Shown here: in pieces, positions 1 to 6,497 of the stretch | Position numbering within the stretch: the stretch's first letter is position 1 | Layout: every line of letters starts with the position of its first letter | The notes under the pieces: model-generated | What the model was told of the DNA's origin: nothing | The model's input: only the letters and a program-made list of their open reading frames with translations | The model's database searches: none | Made by a program: the position numbers and the translations under genes | Assembly: GCA_002716165.1 (NCBI GenBank) | Contig: PAZT01000012.1 | Span: 4,950 to 18,094, forward strand | Length of the DNA stretch: 13,145 bases | Direction: 5' to 3' | Source: Deltaproteobacteria bacterium | GTDB lineage: Bacteria; SAR324; NAC60-12

Positions 1-356
1 GGGAAATGGAAACAAAAATGTTGGAGAAATTGAAAGATGTTCATAATTCAGTTATTTCAACTGGAGGTGGGATAATTTTAAGCGAATATAATCAATTAAT
101 ACTGAAGCAAATTGGCAAACAAGTATATTTGAAAGTACCCAAAAAAGAATTACTCATAAGACTAAAAAAAGTTAAAAATCGACCATTATTGAAAAATAAA
201 GATGTTGAAATTGCTTTAGAAGGCATGTTCGAAGATCGAAGCTTGCTCTATGAAAAGGCTGAGTATATCATAGAAACAGGACAACTAACTCCACAACAAG
301 TAGCAATAGAAATATTTAACAAATTTTTTAATGAAGACAGAGAACGAAACCTTTGA
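1..356 (+). CDS. aroK: Shikimate kinase, C-terminal part (5' end outside window)
   Basis: Phosphorylates shikimate with ATP to shikimate 3-phosphate in the cytoplasmic chorismate pathway. The reading frame is open to the left edge (first full codon at 3), so the ATG at 6 is internal; the Walker A region lies outside the window. Visible family marks are the Gly-Gly-Gly shikimate-binding loop in an S-T-G-G-G context (63-71), the LID-region R-P-L-L (180-191), and the R-x-x-L-Y-E-K-A motif whose Arg is at 237-239 and which contacts substrate in known shikimate kinases. The residues just before the first Met fit the usual F-R-x-x-E segment. The stop codon lies inside xseB (26-nt overlap), which suggests translational coupling. 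The identification is firm; aroK versus aroL cannot be decided from a fragment. Confidence 0.93.
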   Translation, partial: EMETKMLEKLKDVHNSVISTGGGIILSEYNQLILKQIGKQVYLKVPKKELLIRLKKVKNRPLLKNKDVEIALEGMFEDRSLLYEKAEYIIETGQLTPQQVAIEIFNKFFNEDRERNL

Positions 357-564
357 AAATGCACTGAAAAACCTTGAGGAAACGGTTGAAAAGCTGGAAG
401 AAGGAACAATTCCTCTAAATGAAGCTTTAAAAACTTTTGAATCGGGTGTTCACTGGAGCAGAGAATGTAAAAAGTTCCTTGATAATGCAGGCCAGCGTAT
501 TGAGAAAATTTTAAAGAATGAAAATGGAGAGTACGAGCAAAAAGAGTTAGTAGAAGATGAATAA
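331..564 (+). CDS. xseB: Exodeoxyribonuclease VII small subunit
   Basis: Small subunit of exonuclease VII, which degrades single-stranded DNA in both directions and acts in mismatch repair and DNA damage processing with the large catalytic subunit XseA. The 77-aa length is normal for the family. The pattern matches XseB well: F-E-x-A-L-x-x-L-E near residues 8-16, then V-E-K-L-E-E-G-x-I-P-L (19-29), A-L-x-x-F-E-x-G-V (32-40) and C-K-K-F-L (46-50), forming two amphipathic helices, followed by a charged tail. The start overlaps the end of the shikimate kinase gene by 26 nt and has no recognisable Shine-Dalgarno sequence, so re-initiation or coupling is likely. xseA is not in this window. Expression probably depends on the upstream operon, since the next gene lies 276 nt away. 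Confidence 0.95.
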   Translation: MKTENETFENALKNLEETVEKLEEGTIPLNEALKTFESGVHWSRECKKFLDNAGQRIEKILKNENGEYEQKELVEDE

Positions 565-646
565 ACAATCCATTACAAAATACTAAAAATAAAAAATATT
601 ATTTCAGAGATGTTCTGATCCCCTAGGAATGAAAGAAAGATTGAGG

Positions 647-675
647 GTGACATTTTTCTGATTAAAGATTATTAA
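647..675 (+). promoter_or_regulatory. Weak candidate promoter for the RNase E/G gene
   Basis: GTGACA at 647-652 is separated by 17 nt from TATTAA at 670-675, a plausible but non-consensus sigma70-type pair. It would give a leader of about 160 nt before the ATG at 841. In sequence this AT-rich such pairs occur by chance, so this is only a candidate; a promoter somewhere in 565-800 is expected from the gap. Confidence 0.22.
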
Positions 676-743
676 GTGAATTTTATAAGTGTACTCGCAA
701 GTAAAAAATATTATAGCAGTTAAGTAGTTTTTAATTTCACTTA
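673..743 (+). repeat. 8-bp inverted repeat in the RNase E/G leader
   Basis: TAAGTGAA (673-680) is exactly complementary to TTCACTTA (736-743), enclosing 55 nt that include a small TACT/AGTA stem at 692-703. It could form a long-range stem in the leader RNA upstream of the start-proximal hairpin. It could equally be chance. Confidence 0.3.
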
Positions 744-806
744 CAGACAACTTTAAAATATCTAGAAATCCTAATCCGATAATCAACGAATATGTTAGCA
801 GAACAT

Positions 807-833
807 CCTGATTTTACTAAATCGAAAATCAGG
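807..833 (+). promoter_or_regulatory. Hairpin sequestering the Shine-Dalgarno of the RNase E/G gene
   Basis: CCTGATTTT (807-815) and AAAATCAGG (825-833) form a perfect 9-bp stem with a 9-nt loop. The 3' arm ends in AGG, with A at 834, and lies 7 nt before the ATG at 841. It is the only recognisable ribosome binding site for the gene and is fully paired in the hairpin. The arrangement suggests translational control or RNA-processing control of this RNase. RNase E of E. coli is known to autoregulate through 5'-leader structure; applying that here is inference. Confidence 0.6.
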
Positions 834-840
834 AAAAATA

Positions 841-3258
841 ATGATAAACAAAGATCACAAAATTCTTATCAATGTCGAAGACGATGAAACAAGAATAGCT
901 TTTATAAATGGTTTAAAACTAGAAAATCTACACATAGAACAAACACATCGTTCCCAAAAAGTTGGGAACATCTATTGCGGAAAAGTTATAAAAGTACAGC
1001 CGTCCTTCGAAGCTGCATTTATCAATTATGGTGAAACACGCCATGGTTTCTTATCTCTTTCAGATATAAATTTCCAAGTATATAAACCGAACCGGCAAGG
1101 GAGAGGAAAACCTTCTATATCTCAGGTTTTAAAACCTGGGCAGAAAATTCTTGTTCAAGTAATCAAAGATGAAATTGCACACAAAGGAGCAACATTAACT
1201 ACAAATATTTCTCTTGCAGGTAGATTCATTGTTTATATGCCAGACAGTGTTAGAGGAGGAGTTTCCAGAAAAATTGAAGATGAGGAGCAGCGAACACGCT
1301 TAAGACACTTACTTAAAGGACTTGGTAGTGAAGATGCATCTGCTATAATCCGAACTGTTGGTGTTGACAGATCACTTACGGAATTGAAAAGAGATTTTAC
1401 AAATTTACGACGTACCTGGAATGAGATTAAAAGCAACCATGAAGATCAATCAACTCCTGGACTACTTTACCAAGAAGAAGACGCAATTATAAGAATGATA
1501 AGGGATTTCTACAATGATGATGTCGCAGAAGTAGTGATTGATGAGCCAATAGCATTTCAGCAAGTATTAGAATTTTTTCAAGCTCACATACCTAAAGATC
1601 AAAAAAAACTACAGCTTTATCTTGGAGAAAAGTCACTATTTGCATCATATGCAATTGAGGAACAAATAGAAGTACTGCACCAAAATAAAGTTCCTCTTTC
1701 ATCTGGAGGATCAATAATCATTTCACAGACAGAAGCACTTGTCGCAATTGATGTTAATTCAGGAAGATCAGCACAAGAGAAAAATATAGAAAGTACAGCC
1801 TTTAGAACAAATATGGAAGCTGCAGAAGAAGTATCAAGACAATTACGCTTAAGAAACATGGGAGGGTTAATTGTTGTCGATTTTATAGATATGGATAATT
1901 CTAAAAATCGTATCGCTGTTGAAAAAAAAATGGAAGAAGCACTTTCTTTAGACAAATCAAAAACTTCAGTAAACAACATCTCAAAATTTGGTTTGATGGA
2001 ATTAAGTCGACAGCGAATTTCTGCGGCTTTGTCACTTAATTCTACTGTTTTGACACTAGCAAACCGAATTTTGAGAAAAATTCACGACTCCGTGATCGAT
2101 CAGAAGGTTTTGCAAGTACATTTAAACTTACCTCTGAAATTGTCAGTTCATCTTCTAAATGTTAAAAGGCAGAGATTAACTCAAATGGAAACTGATTTTG
2201 GTGTCCAAATTTCTATTACCCCTGATTTGCAACTTGATACTGAGGAAATTCCAGAAATGGAAATTACAATCAAAGAACAAAATGGAGAAGAAAAGCGTAC
2301 TTCAGTTCCTATATCTGCTGCAGATATGCTGGACGAAAAAACTGCTAAGAAAAAAGGAAGTAGTAAAAAAGAACCTTACAAAAATGATTCTGAATTCTCT
2401 GAACCTGAAATATCAAACACAAATAATGTTGAAGACAATGTAAAAAAAATAGAAGAAACTAATTTAAATTCAACAACTTATCCTGAGTTGGATAAATCTT
2501 CAAAAATGCAAAATCACCAAGGTAAAATTCTGGATAAAAAATTACAAAATAAACAAGAAAAATCAAATGTATCTAAGCAGAAAATAATATCAGATAGTGA
2601 AGGAAACAAAAAAGATACTTTAACTGAAAAAAACGATTCAAATGATGCATCCGATGGAGTCATGTATATGAGTGTACATGAGCCTTTGGCAAATAATGAT
2701 TCCGAGTCGAATAAATCATCAAATAATGAAAATTCCATCATTGAAAATACTAAATTTGATGAATCAATGTTCAGTAGTGTACATTTACATGGTGAAAATT
2801 ATTCCGAAAATAAAAATGTTAAAGATTCTGCAAAAACAATTTCTAACAAAAGTATGTATAGTAGTTTTCATCTAGAAGACGAAAAAATTATTGATACAAA
2901 AGAACATAAATCAAAAAACTCAGTAGAAATTAATTCTAAAAAGATAAAATCTAAAGCAAAAATAGCTAAAAAGCCTGTAAAAAAGAATCAAAATAAATCC
3001 ATTAAATCCAAATCGGATGATAAAGCTCCAAATATATATAGAGAGTTAAAGGAAAAAAATAGTTTAAAATCTAAATCTGAGTCTAGAATAAATTCTGGAA
3101 CCAAATCAAAGATTTTTAAGAAAGAAAATGACTTAGGAAAAAATAATAGTAAAGAATCAAAAAATACTACTTCAAAAAATATAAAACCGGTTAATGACTC
3201 AAAAAAAAGAGCACCATCAAATCCAAGACAAAAGAAAGAAAAAGCAGATAAAAGTTAA
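841..3258 (+). CDS. RNase E/G family endoribonuclease with long disordered tail
   Basis: Single-strand-specific endoribonuclease for rRNA maturation and mRNA turnover. The core (about 1-477) holds an S1 domain near 40-125 with the G-N-I-Y-x-G-K-V and F-I-N-Y-G-E-x-R-H-G-F motifs. R171-T172 in I-I-R-T-x-G-V correspond to the 5'-monophosphate sensor. The DNase I-like part has Mg2+ ligands D304, N306 (A-I-D-V-N-S-G-R) and D347 (V-V-D-F-I-D-M), matching E. coli D303, N305 and D346. Unusually, the C-P-x-C zinc-link expected just after S-R-Q-R-I-S (389-394) is absent; only about a dozen residues join this to the next helix. Residues about 478-805 are a low-complexity Lys/Ser/Asn/Glu tail, strongly basic from about 715, with a thrice-repeated M-[YF]-x-S-[VF]-H motif. 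The 805-aa length is between RNase G (about 490) and E. coli RNase E (1061). The ATG follows an SD-containing hairpin. Whether it should be called rne or rng is unclear. Confidence 0.95.
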   Translation: MINKDHKILINVEDDETRIAFINGLKLENLHIEQTHRSQKVGNIYCGKVIKVQPSFEAAFINYGETRHGFLSLSDINFQVYKPNRQGRGKPSISQVLKPGQKILVQVIKDEIAHKGATLTTNISLAGRFIVYMPDSVRGGVSRKIEDEEQRTRLRHLLKGLGSEDASAIIRTVGVDRSLTELKRDFTNLRRTWNEIKSNHEDQSTPGLLYQEEDAIIRMIRDFYNDDVAEVVIDEPIAFQQVLEFFQAHIPKDQKKLQLYLGEKSLFASYAIEEQIEVLHQNKVPLSSGGSIIISQTEALVAIDVNSGRSAQEKNIESTAFRTNMEAAEEVSRQLRLRNMGGLIVVDFIDMDNSKNRIAVEKKMEEALSLDKSKTSVNNISKFGLMELSRQRISAALSLNSTVLTLANRILRKIHDSVIDQKVLQVHLNLPLKLSVHLLNVKRQRLTQMETDFGVQISITPDLQLDTEEIPEMEITIKEQNGEEKRTSVPISAADMLDEKTAKKKGSSKKEPYKNDSEFSEPEISNTNNVEDNVKKIEETNLNSTTYPELDKSSKMQNHQGKILDKKLQNKQEKSNVSKQKIISDSEGNKKDTLTEKNDSNDASDGVMYMSVHEPLANNDSESNKSSNNENSIIENTKFDESMFSSVHLHGENYSENKNVKDSAKTISNKSMYSSFHLEDEKIIDTKEHKSKNSVEINSKKIKSKAKIAKKPVKKNQNKSIKSKSDDKAPNIYRELKEKNSLKSKSESRINSGTKSKIFKKENDLGKNNSKESKNTTSKNIKPVNDSKKRAPSNPRQKKEKADKS
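2662..2859 (+). repeat. Three copies of a short motif in the RNase tail
   Basis: In the disordered tail the pattern M-[YF]-x-S-[VF]-H occurs at residues 608-613, 643-648 and 672-677 (bases 2662-2679, 2767-2784 and 2854-2871 by codon), each with acidic residues nearby and the last two followed by Leu. The surrounding sequence is otherwise low in aromatic residues. Repeated short linear motifs in RNase E tails are often binding sites for partner proteins; the partner here is unknown. Confidence 0.6.
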
Positions 3259-3334
3259 GATTGCTGGGCAAAACCTACCAAGAGTACTGAAAATTATCTG
3301 TAATGGCTTATAAAATAATTATTAAACTACTTTT
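3259..3334 (+). other. Short gap between the RNase gene and selA
   Basis: These 76 nt contain no convincing hairpin plus T-run, so no terminator is seen after the RNase gene and read-through into selA is possible. No Shine-Dalgarno sequence precedes the selA ATG. A TATAAA at 3310-3315 could be a -10 element but has no good -35 partner. Confidence 0.4.
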
Positions 3335-4741
3335 ATGGGTAAATCATTATCTTTAAAAAATATTCCCTCTGTAACAGAATGTGACAAATTCCTTGTAGAT
3401 CAAAAACTTCCTCATGGTAAGCAAGTGAGGGAGTATGTAAATTATGTCCTGAATAAAGTGCGACAGGAAATCATAAACGATAGCGGTGGAATATTTTCTA
3501 TTAATAATTCAGAGATAATGAAACGCGTAGCTGATGAAGTGCAAATCAGATCCAATACCATAAAAAGGGCTATAAATGCTACAGGCATTGTTATTCATAC
3601 TAATTTGGGCAGAGCACCTCTTTCAAAAGATTTGATTATGAATGCTTTGCCAAAACTATGTTCGTATTCAACTTTGGAACTGGACTTAGTAACAGGCAAA
3701 AGGGGTGCAAGGGATTCAAGAATCAGGACTATGCTCCGCATTCTCTCTGGAGCAGAGGATGCAATGGTCGTCAATAATAATGCTGCTGCAACTTTCCTAA
3801 TGCTCAAAGGGTTAACAAAAAATAAGCAGGAAGAATTTTTACCTGAAGTAATTGTATCAAGAGGAGAATTAGTTGAAATAGGTGGATCATTTAGAGTGCC
3901 TGAAATCATGAGTGAAGCTGGGGTAAAAATGGTTGAAATTGGAACTACTAACCGATGCCGTATTTCTGATTATGAAAAAGCATTCACTAAAAATACTGCT
4001 GCAATTTTAAAAGTTCATCCTTCAAATTATAAGATACTGGGTTTTACAGAATCTGTTAGCGTAGAAAATTTATCCAAACTCGCTCAATCTAAAGGCGTTC
4101 CCTGCTTCTACGATTGGGGAAGTGGGAGTTTTTATCAGTTTAAGAATAGTGGTTTGAGTAAATATAAGACTGTAAGACAGGAGCTCTCTTATAGTCCTGA
4201 TCTATTGACCTTCAGTGGTGACAAAATTCTTGGTGGTATTCAAGCAGGAATTCTGCTTGGGAAAGCGGGAATCATACAAAAACTTAGAAAGAGTCCTCTT
4301 TATCGCACCTTACGTTTAGACAAAGTAAATCTTACTTTGATGGAAGCAACTCTTGAAGCTTACATGGACATAAGATCTTTGCCTAATAAAGTCCCCACAA
4401 TTTTTCTTCTGGAACAGACTGCCGAAGAAATTTCTGATAAAGCAAAAGATTTTTTGTCAAAAATAAATTTAAAAGATAAAGCCTTGTGGCGTTTTGAAAT
4501 AAAGGAAACAGAATCTAAAACTGGTGGAGGTGCTCTACCTGATTTAAATTTATGCTCTACAGCAATTGTGTTATCTCATCCACAATGGTCAGTATTAGAA
4601 TTACAAAAATGGTTCCGTTCTCAACCTATACCAGTCATTACTAGAGTACATGAAGACCATGTATGGCTCGATTTCCGCACCATATTTAAAAATGACCTTG
4701 ATGAATTGTTAAAAGTCTTTTCAAGACTAATTTTAAGTTGA
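3335..4741 (+). CDS. selA: L-seryl-tRNA(Sec) selenium transferase (selenocysteine synthase)
   Basis: PLP enzyme that converts seryl-tRNA(Sec) to selenocysteyl-tRNA(Sec) using selenophosphate, the bacterial route to the 21st amino acid. The 468-aa length is close to E. coli SelA (463). An N-terminal tRNA-binding helical domain (about 1-75) leads into N-A-T-G-I-V-I-H-T-N-L-G-R-A (81-94), then G-K-R-G-A-R-D (121-127), a PLP-site loop V-V-N-N-N-A-A-A (145-152) and the PLP-lysine motif F-S-G-D-K-I-L-G-G (293-301), with K297 as Schiff-base lysine. The N-terminus aligns naturally with the family, which supports this ATG although no Shine-Dalgarno is visible. Its presence predicts selB, selC, selD and at least one selenoprotein elsewhere in the genome; none is seen here. 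selA is often next to selB, but the following gene here is unrelated. Confidence 0.96.
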   Translation: MGKSLSLKNIPSVTECDKFLVDQKLPHGKQVREYVNYVLNKVRQEIINDSGGIFSINNSEIMKRVADEVQIRSNTIKRAINATGIVIHTNLGRAPLSKDLIMNALPKLCSYSTLELDLVTGKRGARDSRIRTMLRILSGAEDAMVVNNNAAATFLMLKGLTKNKQEEFLPEVIVSRGELVEIGGSFRVPEIMSEAGVKMVEIGTTNRCRISDYEKAFTKNTAAILKVHPSNYKILGFTESVSVENLSKLAQSKGVPCFYDWGSGSFYQFKNSGLSKYKTVRQELSYSPDLLTFSGDKILGGIQAGILLGKAGIIQKLRKSPLYRTLRLDKVNLTLMEATLEAYMDIRSLPNKVPTIFLLEQTAEEISDKAKDFLSKINLKDKALWRFEIKETESKTGGGALPDLNLCSTAIVLSHPQWSVLELQKWFRSQPIPVITRVHEDHVWLDFRTIFKNDLDELLKVFSRLILS

Positions 4742-4879
4742 TATTCACCCCCATTTCAAAAACTCCAAATATCATTTATCCAACTTCAAACCCCGCTTTT
4801 ACTTATCTTCTAAAAGGTCTTTTTCTTGCTAGGTAGATAAAGGACAAAATTCACGTCAAAAAAATATAAATTTTTTAAA

Positions 4880-6199
4880 GTGATCCCTTACTACTATTAT
4901 ATTCAATTCCTCCGAAATAAGCTTTTTAAAACACTTAGATTAAAAGTGTTCACAATTAGCCTTAGCAGTATTTTATTTACTTCAATTGGCTGGGCTCAGT
5001 CTGGTATTTATCAAAACAACACTATGGGTTTTGAAAATAATCAGTTAAGTGGTTTCAGTGATGATGGACGAGTAAAAGTGCTGCTACTTAATCTTCTTCC
5101 TTCGGGAATGACAGAAACTGCAGCTCAAGAAATTGCAAAGGCACTCCAACTAAATATTTACAATACTAACCATTTTAGCGTCGTTGGACCAGCAGAATGG
5201 AACATACAAATTAAAAATAGTGACCCCGCACTAGCAGATTGCCATGATATTGCTTGCGGAGTAATGATCGGTAAATTATTCCGTTCACACAAAGTTTTGG
5301 TAGGTACTATTCATTCAGAGATAATGCTAAATCAAAAAGGCAAAGAAGAGCCTAGTTTTATTTTATCCGTTAGGCTTGTTGATGTTAAAACAAATATTAC
5401 AAATTTCAGTGATGAAGTACAATTTACTGATTTACAAATGCACGATGAATTATTTCGTTTGGCAGCTAGAATTTCAGATAATACCTTGATGAAAGGTAAC
5501 ATTATTGACAAAAAACAATCAGGAATAACTGTAAATTTAGGAAGGGCTCAAGGAATCAAGGCTGGACAACGATTTGTAATATCTAGAAAGATATCTAATA
5601 CAGATACTTTAGAAGTTAGTAGTGAAAAAATTTATAAAAATATTGGTTTAGCTGAAGTTGTTCAAGTAAGTGATTTAGCTTCTGTAGCTGTCATTATTCA
5701 AAAAATATCGTCAGTTTCTAAGGGTGATAAAATCCAAACATATATTAATACGGAGAAACTTAATCGTTTTATTATGCAAACAAGAAAAGAACTTGACACT
5801 CAAAAAAGGTTACAGCCAAAAAAGCAATCTTTTAGCTTGGGGCCTGCTGTAGCTGAAGAAAGCAAAGATTATGTCCTGTGGTTAAATAGTTACAAGCAAA
5901 CCAAAGCTGAGCACGATCGGTGGATGTATACTACTGTTGGTGCTGGGGGTGCAACTTTATTATTTATAAGTGGTATTTTCGATACAAGCGGCATTCTTGA
6001 AGTATTACCTTGGATAGCTGGTGCTGGAACAGTTTATAGTGGAATACAATTTTTTCGTTTTCGTGAAGTTCTTACTGAAATTACTACAGAAGGTCGTTCT
6101 AACGGCTATTTTAGCAGTTCAAAGTCTATAAATGATTTTAAGATACAATTTAATCCAATTCAAAAAGTTATTCGGATAGCTTTTACAAAGAATTTCTGA
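4880..6199 (+). CDS. Secreted/envelope protein with CsgG- and FlgT-like domains, function unknown
   Basis: No named gene recognised. The 439-aa protein begins with a signal peptide: a basic segment (R12, K14, K17, R20, K22), a hydrophobic stretch (23-36) and a likely signal peptidase I site G-W-A|Q after residue 39. Residues about 64-200 resemble the CsgG/TolB-N type periplasmic fold (V-K-V-L-L-L-N-L, G-M-T-E, then C121 and C126 in C-H-D-I-A-C before I-G-K-L and V-L-V-G-T-I). Residues about 205-290 resemble the FlgT C-terminal domain (I-T-V-N-L-G-R-A-Q-G-I-K-A-G-Q-R-F and later K-G-D-K-I). Two hydrophobic segments (about 351-367 and 371-391) suggest membrane association near the C-terminus. 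The start is GTG; another GTG at 4946 (residue 23) would cut off the basic region, so the upstream one is preferred, but neither has a Shine-Dalgarno. A terminator-like structure follows, so it may be transcribed with selA or alone. Confidence 0.75.
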   Translation: MIPYYYYIQFLRNKLFKTLRLKVFTISLSSILFTSIGWAQSGIYQNNTMGFENNQLSGFSDDGRVKVLLLNLLPSGMTETAAQEIAKALQLNIYNTNHFSVVGPAEWNIQIKNSDPALADCHDIACGVMIGKLFRSHKVLVGTIHSEIMLNQKGKEEPSFILSVRLVDVKTNITNFSDEVQFTDLQMHDELFRLAARISDNTLMKGNIIDKKQSGITVNLGRAQGIKAGQRFVISRKISNTDTLEVSSEKIYKNIGLAEVVQVSDLASVAVIIQKISSVSKGDKIQTYINTEKLNRFIMQTRKELDTQKRLQPKKQSFSLGPAVAEESKDYVLWLNSYKQTKAEHDRWMYTTVGAGGATLLFISGIFDTSGILEVLPWIAGAGTVYSGIQFFRFREVLTEITTEGRSNGYFSSSKSINDFKIQFNPIQKVIRIAFTKNF

Positions 6200-6304
6200 T
6201 TTTATGAAACTCTAATTTTAATTCTCAACAAAATATCTTATCTCTTCCCAAAATAGACTTTTAAAAATTATCCTCCAGATCTAATTTAGGGTTTTAACAT
6301 CAAA

Positions 6305-6360
6305 ACAGTCCTAAAATCAACTTGAGTTTAAGGTTGAAAAAAAGGACACTGTGATTTTTT
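6305..6360 (+). terminator. Probable two-tier rho-independent terminator
   Basis: The outer stem pairs ACAGT+CCT (6305-6312) with AGG (6343-6345) and ACTGT (6348-6352), with a 2-nt bulge at 6346-6347. It encloses an inner stem CAACTT/AAGGTTG-type pairing at 6318-6336 (one G-T wobble). The outer stem is followed by GA and six T (6355-6360). It lies about 105 nt after the envelope-protein gene and before ptsP. The bulge and the A-rich interior make it less canonical. Confidence 0.5.
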
Positions 6361-6377
6361 ATAGTTAAATGCAAAAA

Positions 6378-6407
6378 TTGATTCTAATGTAATACAAAAT
6401 TTATTAA
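6378..6407 (+). promoter_or_regulatory. Weak candidate promoter for ptsP-holA
   Basis: TTGATT (6378-6383) and TATTAA (6402-6407), 18 nt apart, just downstream of the terminator-like structure. This would give a leader of about 80 nt. The composition makes chance matches common, so confidence is low. Confidence 0.25.
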
Positions 6408-6497
6408 TTCCATTAGATAATTCCATTTCATACTTTCCAGTGTTTTTTATATCCTAAACAGTTTTATAAAAAAATTTATCTAAAACATACCACTTAA

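Larger units (their letters stand above)
6200..6497. other. Non-coding gap before ptsP
   Basis: This 298-nt AT-rich stretch holds no gene I can support. It contains the terminator-like structure at 6305-6360 and then a poorly defined promoter region for ptsP. Confidence 0.6.

Noticed and set aside
248..568. 106-aa minus-strand ORF opposite aroK/xseB
   Set aside because: It is antisense to two clearly conserved genes and has no recognisable family features.
604..618. TCAGA/TCTGA mini-hairpin as a terminator of xseB
   Set aside because: Only 5 bp and no following T-run.
604..786. 60-aa minus-strand ORF in the RNase leader
   Set aside because: TTG start, no Shine-Dalgarno, and a hydrophobic composition expected from AT-rich random sequence.
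1617..1979. 120-aa minus-strand ORF
   Set aside because: Antisense to the catalytic core of RNase E/G, which is strongly conserved in its own frame.
2198..2875. Two + strand ORFs (81 and 67 aa) in another frame of the RNase gene
   Set aside because: They are frame shadows of the low-complexity tail; the conserved protein and the repeated motif are in the main frame.
6197..6259. TGA stop of the 4880 gene as a selenocysteine codon (since selA is upstream)
   Set aside because: Read-through adds only about 19 unremarkable residues, and there is no redox motif or clear SECIS-like hairpin directly after the TGA.
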